Program-made: the position numbers and the translations under genes
Notes under the pieces: generated by a model
The model's input: only the letters and a program-made list of their open reading frames with translations
Told to the model about the DNA's origin: nothing
Databases searched by the model: none
Assembly (NCBI GenBank): GCA_945883675.1
Contig: CAMCYA010000009.1
Span: 1-36,405, forward strand
Source: Bifidobacterium breve
GTDB taxonomy: Bacteria > Actinomycetota > Actinomycetes > Nanopelagicales > Nanopelagicaceae
DNA length: 36,405 nucleotides
Reading direction: 5' to 3'
In this document: positions 1-9,534 of the stretch, piece after piece
Layout of the letters: each line of letters begins with the position of its first letter
Position numbering within the stretch: the first letter of the stretch is position 1

Positions 1-1
1 C

Positions 2-436
2 GTATTTGATGGATACGAGCCTTGGTATGGAGATATCCGTACTCGCGGTACCGGATCACTTGTTTCTGATCGAATGGGAACTGTTACTTCTTATGCACTC
101 TATGGAACACAGGATCGCGGAACGATTTTCGTTGAACCCGGTGATGAAGTTTATGAGGGCATGGTTATTGGTGAGAACTCACGTAGTGATGACATGGACG
201 TTAACTGTGTTCGCGAAAAGAAATTGACAAACATGCGTGCTTCGGGAACTGATGAATCAGAGCGCTTGATTCCGCCAAAGAAGTTAAATATGGAAGGTGC
301 TTTGGAATTTTGCCGCGAAGATGAGTGTGTAGAAGTTACTCCTGCAGTTGTTCGTATCCGTAAGGTAACCCTTAATGGAGATGAACGAGCACGTGCAACC
401 TCTCGCCAAAAGAAGGCAAACCTCAACGCTAACTAA
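2..436 (+). CDS. typA: TypA/BipA ribosome-associated GTPase, C-terminal part (5' end outside window)
   Basis: The reading frame is open from base 2 and gives about 144 codons of the C-terminal end of TypA/BipA, a translational GTPase that binds the ribosome and helps assembly and stress adaptation. Visible family signatures are the segments [35 protein letters not shown] and RVRKVTL-like IRIRKVTL near the end, with the lysine/arginine-rich tail typical of the family's unique C-terminal domain. The GTPase domain, EF-G-like domain II and most of domain V lie upstream of the window. A strong intrinsic terminator follows 15 bases after the stop, so this is probably the last gene of its transcript. 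Identification is by recognised motifs; the truncation is only due to the window edge. Confidence 0.93.
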   Translation, partial: VFDGYEPWYGDIRTRGTGSLVSDRMGTVTSYALYGTQDRGTIFVEPGDEVYEGMVIGENSRSDDMDVNCVREKKLTNMRASGTDESERLIPPKKLNMEGALEFCREDECVEVTPAVVRIRKVTLNGDERARATSRQKKANLNAN

Positions 437-450
437 CAGATAATTCACAG

Positions 451-490
451 AAAAAGTCCCTCGCAGTTAATTCTGTGGGGGACTTTTTAT
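451..490 (+). terminator. Intrinsic terminator after typA
   Basis: AAAAAGTCCC (451-460) pairs perfectly with GGGACTTTTT (479-488), and CAG (464-466) can pair with CTG (473-475) inside. The 3' arm ends in a T run. The flanking A and T runs make it usable in either direction. Confidence 0.85.
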
Positions 491-594
491 TGCCCAAATC
501 AATCAGGGAAATTTTTGCAATGATGAGTCTTTCTTAAACTAATTTGCAGATTCCTCGCATACACTGCCACTTCGATAATTAAGGGGTGTTTGAG

Positions 595-1266
595 TTGACG
601 AAGAAGAGCCGTGTAATTCCTATTGCGTTGGTTGCAGTGCTTGCAACCGGCGCGATTACTGTTGAGAAAATAATCTCCTCACGTATTGCTATACGTGTCT
701 ATGAAGTATTACCGAGAGCATCAGATGTAACAGCTTCCATACCTTTGTTGGATCTTCCCGGAAATATCATTACGGACTCAATAAAGTCGATTCACATCAA
801 TGTTGGTGAATATGCGTTGAAAGATTCAACCTTTAAACCCTCTTTGGCAATTGATGCACGCGATATTTCTAAGGACACACCAAATGTGATCGGATCTTTG
901 GATGTAACTGCAACCATTCCTGCCGACACAATTACACAGTTAGCAGATTTTAATAATGCCCAAATCATAGGAAATACCTTACAAGTATCTGTTGGATCGG
1001 CAGGTCTTGGAACAGCAATCCTTGTTCCCAAGTATTCTGGCAATCAGATTTATTTTGAGCTTCAAGGTGTATCTCTTTTTGGTGGTGAAATACCTGCAGA
1101 CTCATTGCCAGCAGATATTAAAGACCAGATTAAGAGTAAGAGCGTTCGAACCTTAAATGCACCCGAAGGTATGAACGTTAAATCCATTTCATTAAGCAGC
1201 CAAGGCCTTGCATTAACAATGCGAGGCAAAAACATTCGTCCAACAAAAATCGGTTCAACTTTCTAG
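595..1266 (+). CDS. Secreted or membrane-anchored DUF2993 (LmeA-like) phospholipid-binding family protein
   Basis: About 223 residues. An N-terminal KKSR patch is followed by a hydrophobic stretch (IPIALVAVLATGAITV), fitting a signal peptide or membrane anchor. The rest is an alternating beta-rich pattern (IKSIHINVGEYALKDSTF, LDVTATIPADTI, LQVSVGSAGLGTAILVPKY, YFELQGVSLFGGEIP) of the DUF2993 type. In mycobacteria the relative LmeA binds phospholipid and supports lipomannan maturation in the periplasm; whether that function holds here is unknown. Start choice: a GTG at 586 is in frame, but AAGGGG (581-586) overlaps it and sits 8 nt before the TTG at 595, so I prefer 595. It stands alone between the typA terminator and adnA. 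Family call is moderate because it rests on fold pattern and context. Confidence 0.68.
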   Translation: MTKKSRVIPIALVAVLATGAITVEKIISSRIAIRVYEVLPRASDVTASIPLLDLPGNIITDSIKSIHINVGEYALKDSTFKPSLAIDARDISKDTPNVIGSLDVTATIPADTITQLADFNNAQIIGNTLQVSVGSAGLGTAILVPKYSGNQIYFELQGVSLFGGEIPADSLPADIKDQIKSKSVRTLNAPEGMNVKSISLSSQGLALTMRGKNIRPTKIGSTF

Positions 1267-1345
1267 AATGTGAACATGTTGGATTTTAAATAAATATAAG
1301 GCAAAACGGGCGGTTAACTAGCGCCACAGACTCAAACCCACCGAT

Positions 1346-4300
1346 TTGTCGGCTCAGTCGGGCAAGATGCTCACTGTGAGCAAGGCGCTATTTACCCTCG
1401 TACGACAGGTACTTTCGGCTGCTCCAGTTGCACTCGATAACCAACAATTAGAGGTTGTTGCATACCGAGGCGGCCCTGTTGTAGTTCAAGGCGGCCCAGG
1501 TACCGGAAAAACAACGGTACTTATCGAAGCGGCGCTTTCGCGAATTAACGCAGGGCAAAATCCAGACTCTATTTTGTTGATTACTTTTGGTCGCGAATCT
1601 GCATCACAGCTCCGAGATGCAATTGCACTACGTACAACAAAATCTATGTATGAACCGCTGGCCCGAACATTTCATTCACTAGCTTTTTCAATACTGAAAA
1701 TGAAAGCAAAAGGTGGACCCGATCCGATTTTGCTCAGCGGCCCTGAACAAGAAACCTTCATCAAAGAATTACTTCAAGGCGATATCCAAGATGGCTATAA
1801 AGAATGGCCCGAAGATTTGCACTTAGCCTTAACCACAGATGGTTTTGCTCGAGAGCTACGCGATTTGATTTTGCGTGCATCAGAACGCGCAATTACTCCA
1901 GATCAACTAGCAAAACTGGGAGAAATGCAGGGAGAAAAGTATTGGTCTGCCGCAGCATCTTTTTGGAAGCGATACATCAATTCCATGGTGATGCGAGAGA
2001 TCTCTGCACAAGATGCAAAGTTAAGAATTGATCCCTCAGAGATAATTTCTCGTGCATCTCTCCACTTGCGCAACAACCCTGCTCTGTTGCAGGAACTTCG
2101 AAATAGATTTACAACAATCATGGTCGATGAGTTTCAAGAGAGTGATCCGGCGCAAAGAGAGCTTTTATCTCTACTTGCCGGAGATGACCTAGTTATATGC
2201 GCCGACGCCGATAGCAGCGTAGGAAGATTTCGAGGCGCAGACCCAGATGGATTATCTGGTGCGTTAGATCCATATCGAAAGAAAGAGTTCGTATTAAACA
2301 ACGTGTACCGAAATTCTAAGGCAGTATTTGAAGTGGGCCATAAATATGTTCAAACATTTCGTGGCTCACCTATTACTCGCAAAAGAGTATGTGTAAATAA
2401 TGAAGCGGGACATGTAGGAGTTCACCGTTTTAGGTCAGGGGCAGAAGAGGCTGCATTTATCGCACATCAGTTCCGCAGCGCACATCTTCGCGAAGGTATC
2501 GAATACAACAAGATGGCAGTCATCCTTCGAACTCCTGGTGTCACAGCAATTGCGCTACGCAGAGCATTTTCACAAGTAGGAATTCCAGTTGCATCAGAGC
2601 TTCAAGCACTTGCTGGAAATCCTGCAATTGCTCCGTTTTTGCTCTTAGCTCGCGTAGCCATAAATTCTCAGCCACTCAATCTAGATACTGCAGAGCGCTT
2701 ATTGCTCAGTGAATTTGGTGGCGCAGATTCCATATCACTTCGAAGAATTCGCAGAGCGCTTATTTCAAATCGACTTGAAGGGGATGAGAGATCAGGTTCA
2801 CAACTATTGCTCGATGCAATCAATGATGGTGATTTAAGCATTGAAGGCGGCGATTGCATTTTAAGAGTTCATAAACTGCTAAAGGGTGCTCGCGCGGTAG
2901 CACGAAGTAAAAAAGCCACAGCCGATGATCTTTTGTGGAATATTTGGGATAACGCAGTTGCTAGCGATGGCCAAAAAATATCTGATGCCTGGAGAAATCA
3001 ATCCCTGCGATCTGGATTACGCGCAGCTGCTGCAGATCGAGATTTAGATGCAGTGATGCAGTTATTTGAATCTGCAACTAGATTCTCAGAGCGTTTTCCA
3101 TTGTCAGGTCCTGCTGCATTTATTAATGAGATTACAAACGAAGATATTGCGGGTGACGTAATCACAGCAAAAGGAGTGCGCCCAGATTTTGTTGAGATAC
3201 TGACCGTGCATAGCGCAAAGGGTCGTCAATGGGATTTAGTGGCAATCGCAGGTTTGCAAGAAGGTACTTGGCCAAACCTAAAACAACGCTCTTCACTATT
3301 AGGATCTGAACGTTTAGTAGAGCGAGATCGCAATCCTGATATCCCGCGCGATCAACTTGATCTATTAGCTGCTAATGGTCTTATGCAAGATGAGCAACGG
3401 TTATTTCATGTTGCCCTCACGCGTGCAAAGAATTCATTGTTGATTACAGCAGTTCAGCGCGAAGACGAAGAGCCATCGCAGTTCTTTGAAACCATCGATG
3501 TGATGCTAAGTGGAATTGATGAAGAAGATAAAGTAATAACGCAGGTACCTCGACCAATAACTATTCCAGCGCTAGTAGCAGAACTGCGTTCACAGTTAGA
3601 TGGTGAGAACGCTCAAACTGCAGCGCAACTACTTAAATCAATGAGCAACAACGGAATCGATTTATCTAATCCAAGTAGTTGGATTGGTTCGGTTGCTTTG
3701 AGTACCGACAAGTCAGTAATTGATAGTGATAAAGAGGTAATCGTCTCACCTAGTGGCGCAGAATCTTTTGTCGAGTGTGGAGTTAAATGGTTTCTACAAA
3801 ATAATGGTGGAACAAATGGCGACAGCACCGCACAAGTTTTAGGATCTGCGATTCACGCATTTGCTGCAAAAATGATTCAAGAACCAGGTACTACTAAGAG
3901 TGAGTTAATTGCTAGCTTAGAGAGTTCATGGAAGTTAATTGACCCAGAAAGCGGGTGGGTTAGTGCATCACACCTTGAAACCGCTGTAACGATGTTAGAA
4001 AAATTCGTTGATTATCACAAGGAGACGCCTCGAGAAATTAAGGGCGCTGAGCTTCGTTTTGATGTAAAACTTGGACGTGCGCGAATAATTGGAACCGTCG
4101 ATAGGCTCGAAGTAGAAGCAGATGGCTCACTATTTATTATCGATTTTAAAACTGGAAACACTGCAATTAGTAAAGAAGAGGCAAAGAACAACCTTCAATT
4201 GGCTAGTTATCAATTAGGAATTGCAGAAGGTGGCTTTAGCGATGGGGCAAAAAGCGCAGGGGCTGAACTTGTCTACCTTGGTACAAATACAGCAGGAGCA

Positions 4301-4477
4301 ACAATTCGAGAGCAACGATCAATAAATCTAGAAGAAATAAAAGAGAAGATAGAAAATATTGGAGAAGGTATGGGCGCAGCCACCTTCTTTGCAACAGTAA
4401 ATAAGCGTTGCAAAGGTTGCTCCGTTAGAAAATCCTGCCCAGTCCAAAACGATGGTCGCGCGGTGAATGAAAAATGA
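1346..4477 (+). CDS. adnA: AdnA: helicase-nuclease subunit with Fe-S-type RecB nuclease domain
   Basis: About 1043 aa, the usual AdnA length. It partners AdnB in the actinobacterial end-resection motor for double-strand breaks. The N-terminal UvrD-like motor shows Walker A GGPGTGKTT (49-57), Walker B VDEFQ (D261, E262), motif V TVHSAKGRQWD and motif VI VALTRAK. Motif III reads ICADADSSVGRFRGAD, lacking the usual Gln of GDxxQ. The C-terminal nuclease has TVDR (D919) and IDFKTG (D933, K935). Four cysteines, C811 and C1022-x2-C1025-x5-C1031, match the C-(n)-Cx2Cx5C iron-sulfur arrangement known from AddB and Cas4. adnB begins at 4474 with a 4-base overlap, so the pair is translationally coupled. 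The start is uncertain: TTG 1346 has no ribosome-binding site, and ATG 1367 or GTG 1376 are alternatives. The name rests on domain layout plus the adnAB-nudC-uvrD2 context. Confidence 0.9.
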   Translation: MSAQSGKMLTVSKALFTLVRQVLSAAPVALDNQQLEVVAYRGGPVVVQGGPGTGKTTVLIEAALSRINAGQNPDSILLITFGRESASQLRDAIALRTTKSMYEPLARTFHSLAFSILKMKAKGGPDPILLSGPEQETFIKELLQGDIQDGYKEWPEDLHLALTTDGFARELRDLILRASERAITPDQLAKLGEMQGEKYWSAAASFWKRYINSMVMREISAQDAKLRIDPSEIISRASLHLRNNPALLQELRNRFTTIMVDEFQESDPAQRELLSLLAGDDLVICADADSSVGRFRGADPDGLSGALDPYRKKEFVLNNVYRNSKAVFEVGHKYVQTFRGSPITRKRVCVNNEAGHVGVHRFRSGAEEAAFIAHQFRSAHLREGIEYNKMAVILRTPGVTAIALRRAFSQVGIPVASELQALAGNPAIAPFLLLARVAINSQPLNLDTAERLLLSEFGGADSISLRRIRRALISNRLEGDERSGSQLLLDAINDGDLSIEGGDCILRVHKLLKGARAVARSKKATADDLLWNIWDNAVASDGQKISDAWRNQSLRSGLRAAAADRDLDAVMQLFESATRFSERFPLSGPAAFINEITNEDIAGDVITAKGVRPDFVEILTVHSAKGRQWDLVAIAGLQEGTWPNLKQRSSLLGSERLVERDRNPDIPRDQLDLLAANGLMQDEQRLFHVALTRAKNSLLITAVQREDEEPSQFFETIDVMLSGIDEEDKVITQVPRPITIPALVAELRSQLDGENAQTAAQLLKSMSNNGIDLSNPSSWIGSVALSTDKSVIDSDKEVIVSPSGAESFVECGVKWFLQNNGGTNGDSTAQVLGSAIHAFAAKMIQEPGTTKSELIASLESSWKLIDPESGWVSASHLETAVTMLEKFVDYHKETPREIKGAELRFDVKLGRARIIGTVDRLEVEADGSLFIIDFKTGNTAISKEEAKNNLQLASYQLGIAEGGFSDGAKSAGAELVYLGTNTAGATIREQRSINLEEIKEKIENIGEGMGAATFFATVNKRCKGCSVRKSCPVQNDGRAVNEK

Positions 4478-7400
4478 GTATGGATAAAGAAGATAAAAAG
4501 GTGAAGTTTTCACCAGAGGAAATCATCGCTAAATTACAGGCCCATCCTAAATTTGGTTCACAGATCAAGCCCATAACATCTCATCAAGCCCAGATTATTC
4601 AAAGCGGTCTAGAGCCCGCCGTTGTAGTTGCTGGTGCAGGTTCTGGAAAAACAGAAACAATGAGTAATCGAGTCTTGTATTTAGTTGCAAATGATCTTGC
4701 TACACCAGATCAGATATTGGGTTTAACTTTTACACACAAAGCTGCTGGAGAGCTTTCAGTTCGAATTCGAAAACGTTTGCGTCAACTCTCACAGTTGCCA
4801 GAGTTCAAACATATATCTTCAACGACTACAGCTGTAACTACTTATCATTCCTATGCTGGCAAACTTCTTAGTGAACATGCTATTCGTTACGGAATAGATG
4901 CAGATGCCGAACCATTAGGAGAGGCGGCGATCTGGCAGATTGCATCTGACGTTGTTCGAAATTGGGCAGATGATTCTTACCGTAATCAGAGCGCAGTAAG
5001 TACTGTAATAAAAGATTTGTTAGGGCTTTCTAAATTCATGCTTGAACACCAAGTCAATCCAGCCGATATTGAAAGAATTGATAACGAGATTTTAGAACAG
5101 ATGCAAAAGCTTTCGGGAAGCACTAATGACGAAACTAGAGCAGTAGTCAGAGCTATGCGACAGCGAAACTCACTACTTCCAATGGTTGAGCTTTTCATGC
5201 AACGGCGCAAAGCGGCTGGAGAGCTCTCATTTGATGACCAAATGTCGTTGGCTGCAGATATTTCAGAAAACTTTCCAGACGTTGGCGCATTAGAGCGCAC
5301 AAAATACAAAGTCGTATTGTTAGATGAATACCAAGATACTTCGCAGTCTCAAGTTCGAATGCTCTCCTCTCTATATGGAGCGGGCCATCCAGTCATGGCT
5401 GTGGGCGACCCATCGCAAGCAATTTATACATGGCGCGGTGCATCTGCTGGAACTATGGCATCTTTTGCAAAATATTTTCCAAAACAAGCTGATCAAAAGG
5501 GAACACAGATGTTTTCCCTTCCAACTACATTTCGTAACGACAAAATAATTCTGGCAGCAGCAAATGCACTCGGCACGCACATTAAAAGCACTGGTGGACA
5601 ACAAGTAGTTGAACTTGAAGCTCGCAACGGTGCAGGTTCTGGCGAACTGGCATATGGTGTTTATGAAACTATTGAGAGTGAAGCAGTTGGAATAGGCGAG
5701 TACTTCAAAGCGCTGTGGAACACGGCAGATGCTAAATCCTTTGCAGTTCTTGTTCGAAAGCGCAGCCAGATTCCTGCGATAGAAAACGCTCTGCGTGAAC
5801 AAGGTTTACCAGTTGAAGTAATTGGAATTGGTGGACTGATTCATATTCCAGAGGTTGCAGACGTTGTTACTTTAATGAAGTTAATTACAGATCCTGATGC
5901 TGGCTCATCTTTGATGCGCCACCTAACAGGCCCAAGAATCAATTTAGGTCCACGTGATATTGCAGCATTAGGTTCATTTAGTCGCGAACGAGCAAAGTCT
6001 ATGCACGCTGACTCTAAGAGCTTCATTAAAAAAATAGCAGCAGGAAATCCAGAGCAGTTAGAGGCCGATGACCAATTTAGTGGATCCATAATCGATGCAC
6101 TTGATGAAATAACTTCGGCAAAAAGCTTTGGGTTTAGCGATATTGGTTATCAACGGTTGGTTGTTTTTGCACAAGATCTTCGCCGACTGCGCGCTCATTC
6201 AGGCGGCCAAATAACAGATTTAATCTCCGAAATAGAAAACTACTTAACCCTAGAGACAGAGATTGTTTTACGTGAAGGCTCACAAACTGGCCGCAGACAT
6301 CTAGACCGCTTCTTGGATGAAGCCGCCAAGTTCCAACGAACCGGTGGATCGATTTCAGCGTTTTTGGATTGGTTAGACGTTGCATCTGATGAAGAAGGGG
6401 GCTTGAAAGTTGGCGCTCCTGAAGTGCGCACCGATGTGATTCAGATTCTTACGGTTCACATGGCAAAAGGCGCCGAATGGGATGTAGTTGCAGTACCAGG
6501 ATTATCAGAAGGAACATTTCCGGGTGTTAATAAAAGCGATCCAGATAACTGGTTAAAGAATGAAAAGCATGTTCCCTTTCCTCTAAGAGGCGATGCAGCA
6601 GAGCTACCTTCATTTACCTTTGATGGAATCGAAAAAAATAGCGATGCAGCAAAAGCGATTAAAGCCTTTAGCACCCTATGTGTAGATCAAATCAAGATGC
6701 GTGAAGAAATGCGCCTTGCATATGTTGCAGTAACTCGTGCTCGCACTCATCTCTTGTGCACAGCATCTTGGTGGCGCGATGGAACACGATCTGTTGCACC
6801 CAGCATAATTTTTAACATAATTGCCGCCTCTGCCAGCAGTAACGGTGGCATTCTTATCAGCGATGCAATAGCTCCCGAAGAAGGTGGTGAAAATCCAACC
6901 CTTGAAAATCCACACAATGCCCAATGGCCACGCGATTACTTGGGAGACAAACGTGCTCAATTCGATGCTGCTACCGCCTTAATTGACTCAGCAAAAGAGC
7001 ACTCTTTAACTTTAGATAAAGATGAGGCAATTAATTCTTGGATATTAGATGCCCAATCATTAATCACAGAGCAGAAGTTGGGGAAGAAAGATGTAATTGA
7101 AGTTGTGCTTCCGACTCGACTTTCTACCTCTACTTTGGTTGCACTCCATGAAGACCCGCAAGCATTAGCTTTAAACATTCGCCGACCTATGCCGCGAGGT
7201 CAAGATCAGTATTCACGCAGAGGAACTGCTTTTCACTTATGGGTTGAACGAGAGTTCACAGATGCTGCAACATTATTTGGTGAAGAGTATTTAGATTATT
7301 TAGATCCACTTGAAGAGGACTCAACATTAGAAAATCTCAAGGCATCATGGCTAAAGAGTAGTTTTGCCAAAAGAACTCCCGTTCGCGTTGAAGTTCCATT

Positions 7401-7692
7401 TGAAACAACTATTGCCGGAGTCCTCATCCGTGGACGCATAGATGCTATTTATTCTGATGGAGATGGTTTCCAAGTTGTCGATTGGAAGACAGGCTCAAAG
7501 AAATTGGGTGAATCTGCTCGGGTTCAACTGGCTATGTATCGCTTAGCGTGGGCAAAACTATTTGGATGCGATCTTTCAAAGGTAAGCGCTGCTTTTCACT
7601 ACGTTCCAACTGGAGTTACAGATCAGCCAGTAGATCTGTTAAACGAGAATGATTTAGTTCAACTCATTTCTACAATTCAGGTTCAAAACTAA
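4474..7692 (+). CDS. adnB: AdnB: ATP-dependent helicase-nuclease subunit
   Basis: About 1072 aa; overlaps the adnA stop (ATGA). A complete UvrD-like motor: Walker A AGAGSGKT (53-60, K59), Walker B LLDEYQDTS (D284, E285), motif III VGDPSQAIYTWRGA, motif V TVHMAKGAEWD and motif VI VAVTRAR. The C-terminal RecB-family nuclease shows H921 (RGTAFHLW), D990 (GRIDAIY) and D1003-x-K1005 (VVDWKTG). In mycobacteria AdnB is the lead translocating motor and each subunit cuts one strand. Here the AdnB motor motifs are canonical while AdnA motif III is degenerate, consistent with that division. No Cys cluster is seen at the C-terminus, as expected for AdnB. It ends 12 nt from the stop of the convergent EEP hydrolase gene. 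Confidence 0.92.
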   Translation: MSMDKEDKKVKFSPEEIIAKLQAHPKFGSQIKPITSHQAQIIQSGLEPAVVVAGAGSGKTETMSNRVLYLVANDLATPDQILGLTFTHKAAGELSVRIRKRLRQLSQLPEFKHISSTTTAVTTYHSYAGKLLSEHAIRYGIDADAEPLGEAAIWQIASDVVRNWADDSYRNQSAVSTVIKDLLGLSKFMLEHQVNPADIERIDNEILEQMQKLSGSTNDETRAVVRAMRQRNSLLPMVELFMQRRKAAGELSFDDQMSLAADISENFPDVGALERTKYKVVLLDEYQDTSQSQVRMLSSLYGAGHPVMAVGDPSQAIYTWRGASAGTMASFAKYFPKQADQKGTQMFSLPTTFRNDKIILAAANALGTHIKSTGGQQVVELEARNGAGSGELAYGVYETIESEAVGIGEYFKALWNTADAKSFAVLVRKRSQIPAIENALREQGLPVEVIGIGGLIHIPEVADVVTLMKLITDPDAGSSLMRHLTGPRINLGPRDIAALGSFSRERAKSMHADSKSFIKKIAAGNPEQLEADDQFSGSIIDALDEITSAKSFGFSDIGYQRLVVFAQDLRRLRAHSGGQITDLISEIENYLTLETEIVLREGSQTGRRHLDRFLDEAAKFQRTGGSISAFLDWLDVASDEEGGLKVGAPEVRTDVIQILTVHMAKGAEWDVVAVPGLSEGTFPGVNKSDPDNWLKNEKHVPFPLRGDAAELPSFTFDGIEKNSDAAKAIKAFSTLCVDQIKMREEMRLAYVAVTRARTHLLCTASWWRDGTRSVAPSIIFNIIAASASSNGGILISDAIAPEEGGENPTLENPHNAQWPRDYLGDKRAQFDAATALIDSAKEHSLTLDKDEAINSWILDAQSLITEQKLGKKDVIEVVLPTRLSTSTLVALHEDPQALALNIRRPMPRGQDQYSRRGTAFHLWVEREFTDAATLFGEEYLDYLDPLEEDSTLENLKASWLKSSFAKRTPVRVEVPFETTIAGVLIRGRIDAIYSDGDGFQVVDWKTGSKKLGESARVQLAMYRLAWAKLFGCDLSKVSAAFHYVPTGVTDQPVDLLNENDLVQLISTIQVQN

Positions 7693-7704
7693 TAATCTAG
7701 TTAA

Positions 7705-8544
7705 CTACTTGATCCTGACTCGGATGGGTAGGTGATCACTAATTCCTGTAACCACCGTATCTAACGCTTCAAACTGATCAGCTTTCAATGTGTCACTTAA
7801 AATGTAGTCAAACTGAATCTTTGCACCCCAGGATGGATAAGTATTTTGCGTCACCAGTGATTTCCATTGTGAGGCTACAACTGGAATATCTTTTGGAAGA
7901 TTGAGATCTCCAATTATTAATACTTGAGTTCCATATTTTTTGCTTAACTCTTTGGCCCATCGTTTTATTTTTCGAAGTTGTAATATGTTGAGGAATGGCA
8001 CAAAAGAAAGATGAGTGTTAATAATCGTCCATCCATTTTCAAGAGTGGCTGCAAGTGCAACCCTTGGTTCATCTGCAACATAAATTGGTTTGACACTCTG
8101 CTTTCCATTTTTACCTTCAGTAGGAATTATCAGTGGCATGCCGATTACTGAACGTCCTAAATCAATACGGTCCCAATGTTTAACAGGAATCTTTGAAGCG
8201 ATCCCTATGCCATAACCACCAACTAACTCTGCTCCATCATCGGTGTGAGAATTTTTATCAGTAACAATCGGCAGATCAGTTTTTCCGAGTGCACGCCATT
8301 TAAATCCTGGTGTTCCAATAATGCTTGGGGCAAAAGCCCAATCTTCGGCTTTCATTGATTCGGCAAGTAATTGAACCTGTGAGATTTTTCCTGATCTCTC
8401 TAACTTCTCATCTACTTCTTGCACCCCTATGACATCGGCATTAATTTTTAGCATCGCCTGGCCAACCTTTATCTGGTCGGCCAAAATGTCATTTGTAGGG
8501 GGAATAGCCATTGCATGGAGCAGATTCCATGAGGTTACGAGCAC
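7705..8544 (-). CDS. Endonuclease/exonuclease/phosphatase (EEP) superfamily hydrolase
   Basis: 279 aa, GTG start. Active-site motifs of the DNase I-like EEP fold occur in order: SWNLL (N7), GVQEVD (E43, metal ligand), NTHLS, GDLNLP, QFDYIL and the terminal SDHLPI (catalytic His/Asp). There is no signal peptide, so it is probably cytoplasmic. The substrate cannot be told from sequence: EEP members include AP endonucleases, nucleases, phospholipases and phosphodiesterases. The position between adnB and nudC makes a nucleic-acid substrate plausible but unproved. It is divergent from nudC, with only 27 nt between start codons, and convergent with adnB. The start is supported by TAGCCT placed 6 nt before the GTG, a leaderless promoter layout. 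Confidence 0.85.
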   Translation of the reverse strand: MLVTSWNLLHAMAIPPTNDILADQIKVGQAMLKINADVIGVQEVDEKLERSGKISQVQLLAESMKAEDWAFAPSIIGTPGFKWRALGKTDLPIVTDKNSHTDDGAELVGGYGIGIASKIPVKHWDRIDLGRSVIGMPLIIPTEGKNGKQSVKPIYVADEPRVALAATLENGWTIINTHLSFVPFLNILQLRKIKRWAKELSKKYGTQVLIIGDLNLPKDIPVVASQWKSLVTQNTYPSWGAKIQFDYILSDTLKADQFEALDTVVTGISDHLPIRVRIK

Positions 8545-8571
8545 GGCCTAAGGCTAGTAGCGTTGACCCCT
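8545..8571. promoter_or_regulatory. Back-to-back leaderless promoters for the EEP hydrolase and nudC
   Basis: On the minus strand TAGCCT (bases 8551-8556) lies 6 nt before the GTG at 8544. On the plus strand TAGCGT (8558-8563) lies 8 nt before the ATG at 8572. The two -10 candidates are one base apart, so each promoter's -35 region lies in or near the other gene. Only one polymerase could bind at a time. Inferred from pattern only. Confidence 0.5.
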
Positions 8572-9534
8572 ATGAGTGAACTCAATCTTTCACCAATTGA
8601 TCGTGGCAGCGAATTACGCACTGACGCCGCAAAGTTGGAGCAACTCTGGAAAGAGGCTCAGATAATTCACCTTGTTGATTCCAGAGTTAGCGCAACAGAT
8701 GACGCGTTAACTTTTATCAATGCCGCTGCTGTCGCAGAACTTTTAGAGAGCTTTATTGAAGGCGAGCGGTTTTTCCTTGGAACAAGCCGTGAGGACAACC
8801 AGCCATATTTTGCCTGGCGGACAACCTGGATTAATCAACCGATCGATGACGGTTCAGGTGATTTTGAAAAAGATAAATATCATGGGTTTAAAACATTACG
8901 TGAAGTTGGTGGCAATTTAGATGCAGAAGACTTAACTCTTGCAATGCATTCAGTTGGTTTAGCAAATTGGCATGAAAACCACACTCACTGTTCTAAGTGC
9001 GGCGCACAAACAGTTATCGATTTGGGTGGAAGCGCTCGCATATGTACCGAAGATTCAACACAACACCATCCCCGCACTGATCCAGCGGTAATTGTTCTTG
9101 TCAGAGATGCAGCGGATCGAATTTTGTTAGGCCATCAACCAATTTGGCCAGAGAAACGTTTTTCAACCTTTGCTGGATTTGTCGAGACAGGTGAGTCATT
9201 TGAAGAATGTGTCTCGCGAGAAGTATTTGAAGAAGCCGGTGTTTACACATCACAAGTTAATTACATAACTTCTCAACCGTGGCCATTTCCTGCATCCATC
9301 ATGATTGCATTTGAAGCATTTGCAGATCGCCCGCAAGATGCCCGCCCAGACGGTCAAGAGATAACTGAAGTTCGTTGGTTAAGCCGTGATGAGATGAAAC
9401 AAGCAGTTGCAACAGGTGAAATTTTGTTACCACCAGGAATCTCTGTAGCAAGAAGAATGATTGAATCTTGGTATACACGTGTAGAAGGTTATTCACGAAG
9501 CGATTTGCAAGGCGAGCAATCTTGGAGACCGTAG
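8572..9534 (+). CDS. nudC: NudC-type NADH pyrophosphatase / NAD-cap hydrolase
   Basis: 320 aa Nudix enzyme that hydrolyses NAD(H) and removes NAD caps from RNA in characterised relatives. It has the Nudix box GFVETGESFEECVSREVFEEAGV-type pattern (G-x5-E-x7-REVxEEAG), the NudC-specific SQPWPFPAS motif just after it, and an upstream zinc-ribbon remnant HCSKCG followed by RICTED in place of a second CxxC. The segment PRTDPAVIVLV marks the start of the catalytic domain. ATG 8572 is chosen over TTG 8563 because TAGCGT sits 8 nt ahead of it. The reading frame overlaps the start of uvrD2, as in the mycobacterial nudC-uvrD2 neighbourhood. Confidence 0.93.
   Translation: MSELNLSPIDRGSELRTDAAKLEQLWKEAQIIHLVDSRVSATDDALTFINAAAVAELLESFIEGERFFLGTSREDNQPYFAWRTTWINQPIDDGSGDFEKDKYHGFKTLREVGGNLDAEDLTLAMHSVGLANWHENHTHCSKCGAQTVIDLGGSARICTEDSTQHHPRTDPAVIVLVRDAADRILLGHQPIWPEKRFSTFAGFVETGESFEECVSREVFEEAGVYTSQVNYITSQPWPFPASIMIAFEAFADRPQDARPDGQEITEVRWLSRDEMKQAVATGEILLPPGISVARRMIESWYTRVEGYSRSDLQGEQSWRP

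Noticed and set aside
5371-5802. 143-codon open frame on the minus strand inside adnB
   Set aside because: Low-complexity Cys/Ser-rich translation lying wholly inside a clear helicase frame; a shadow of codon use.
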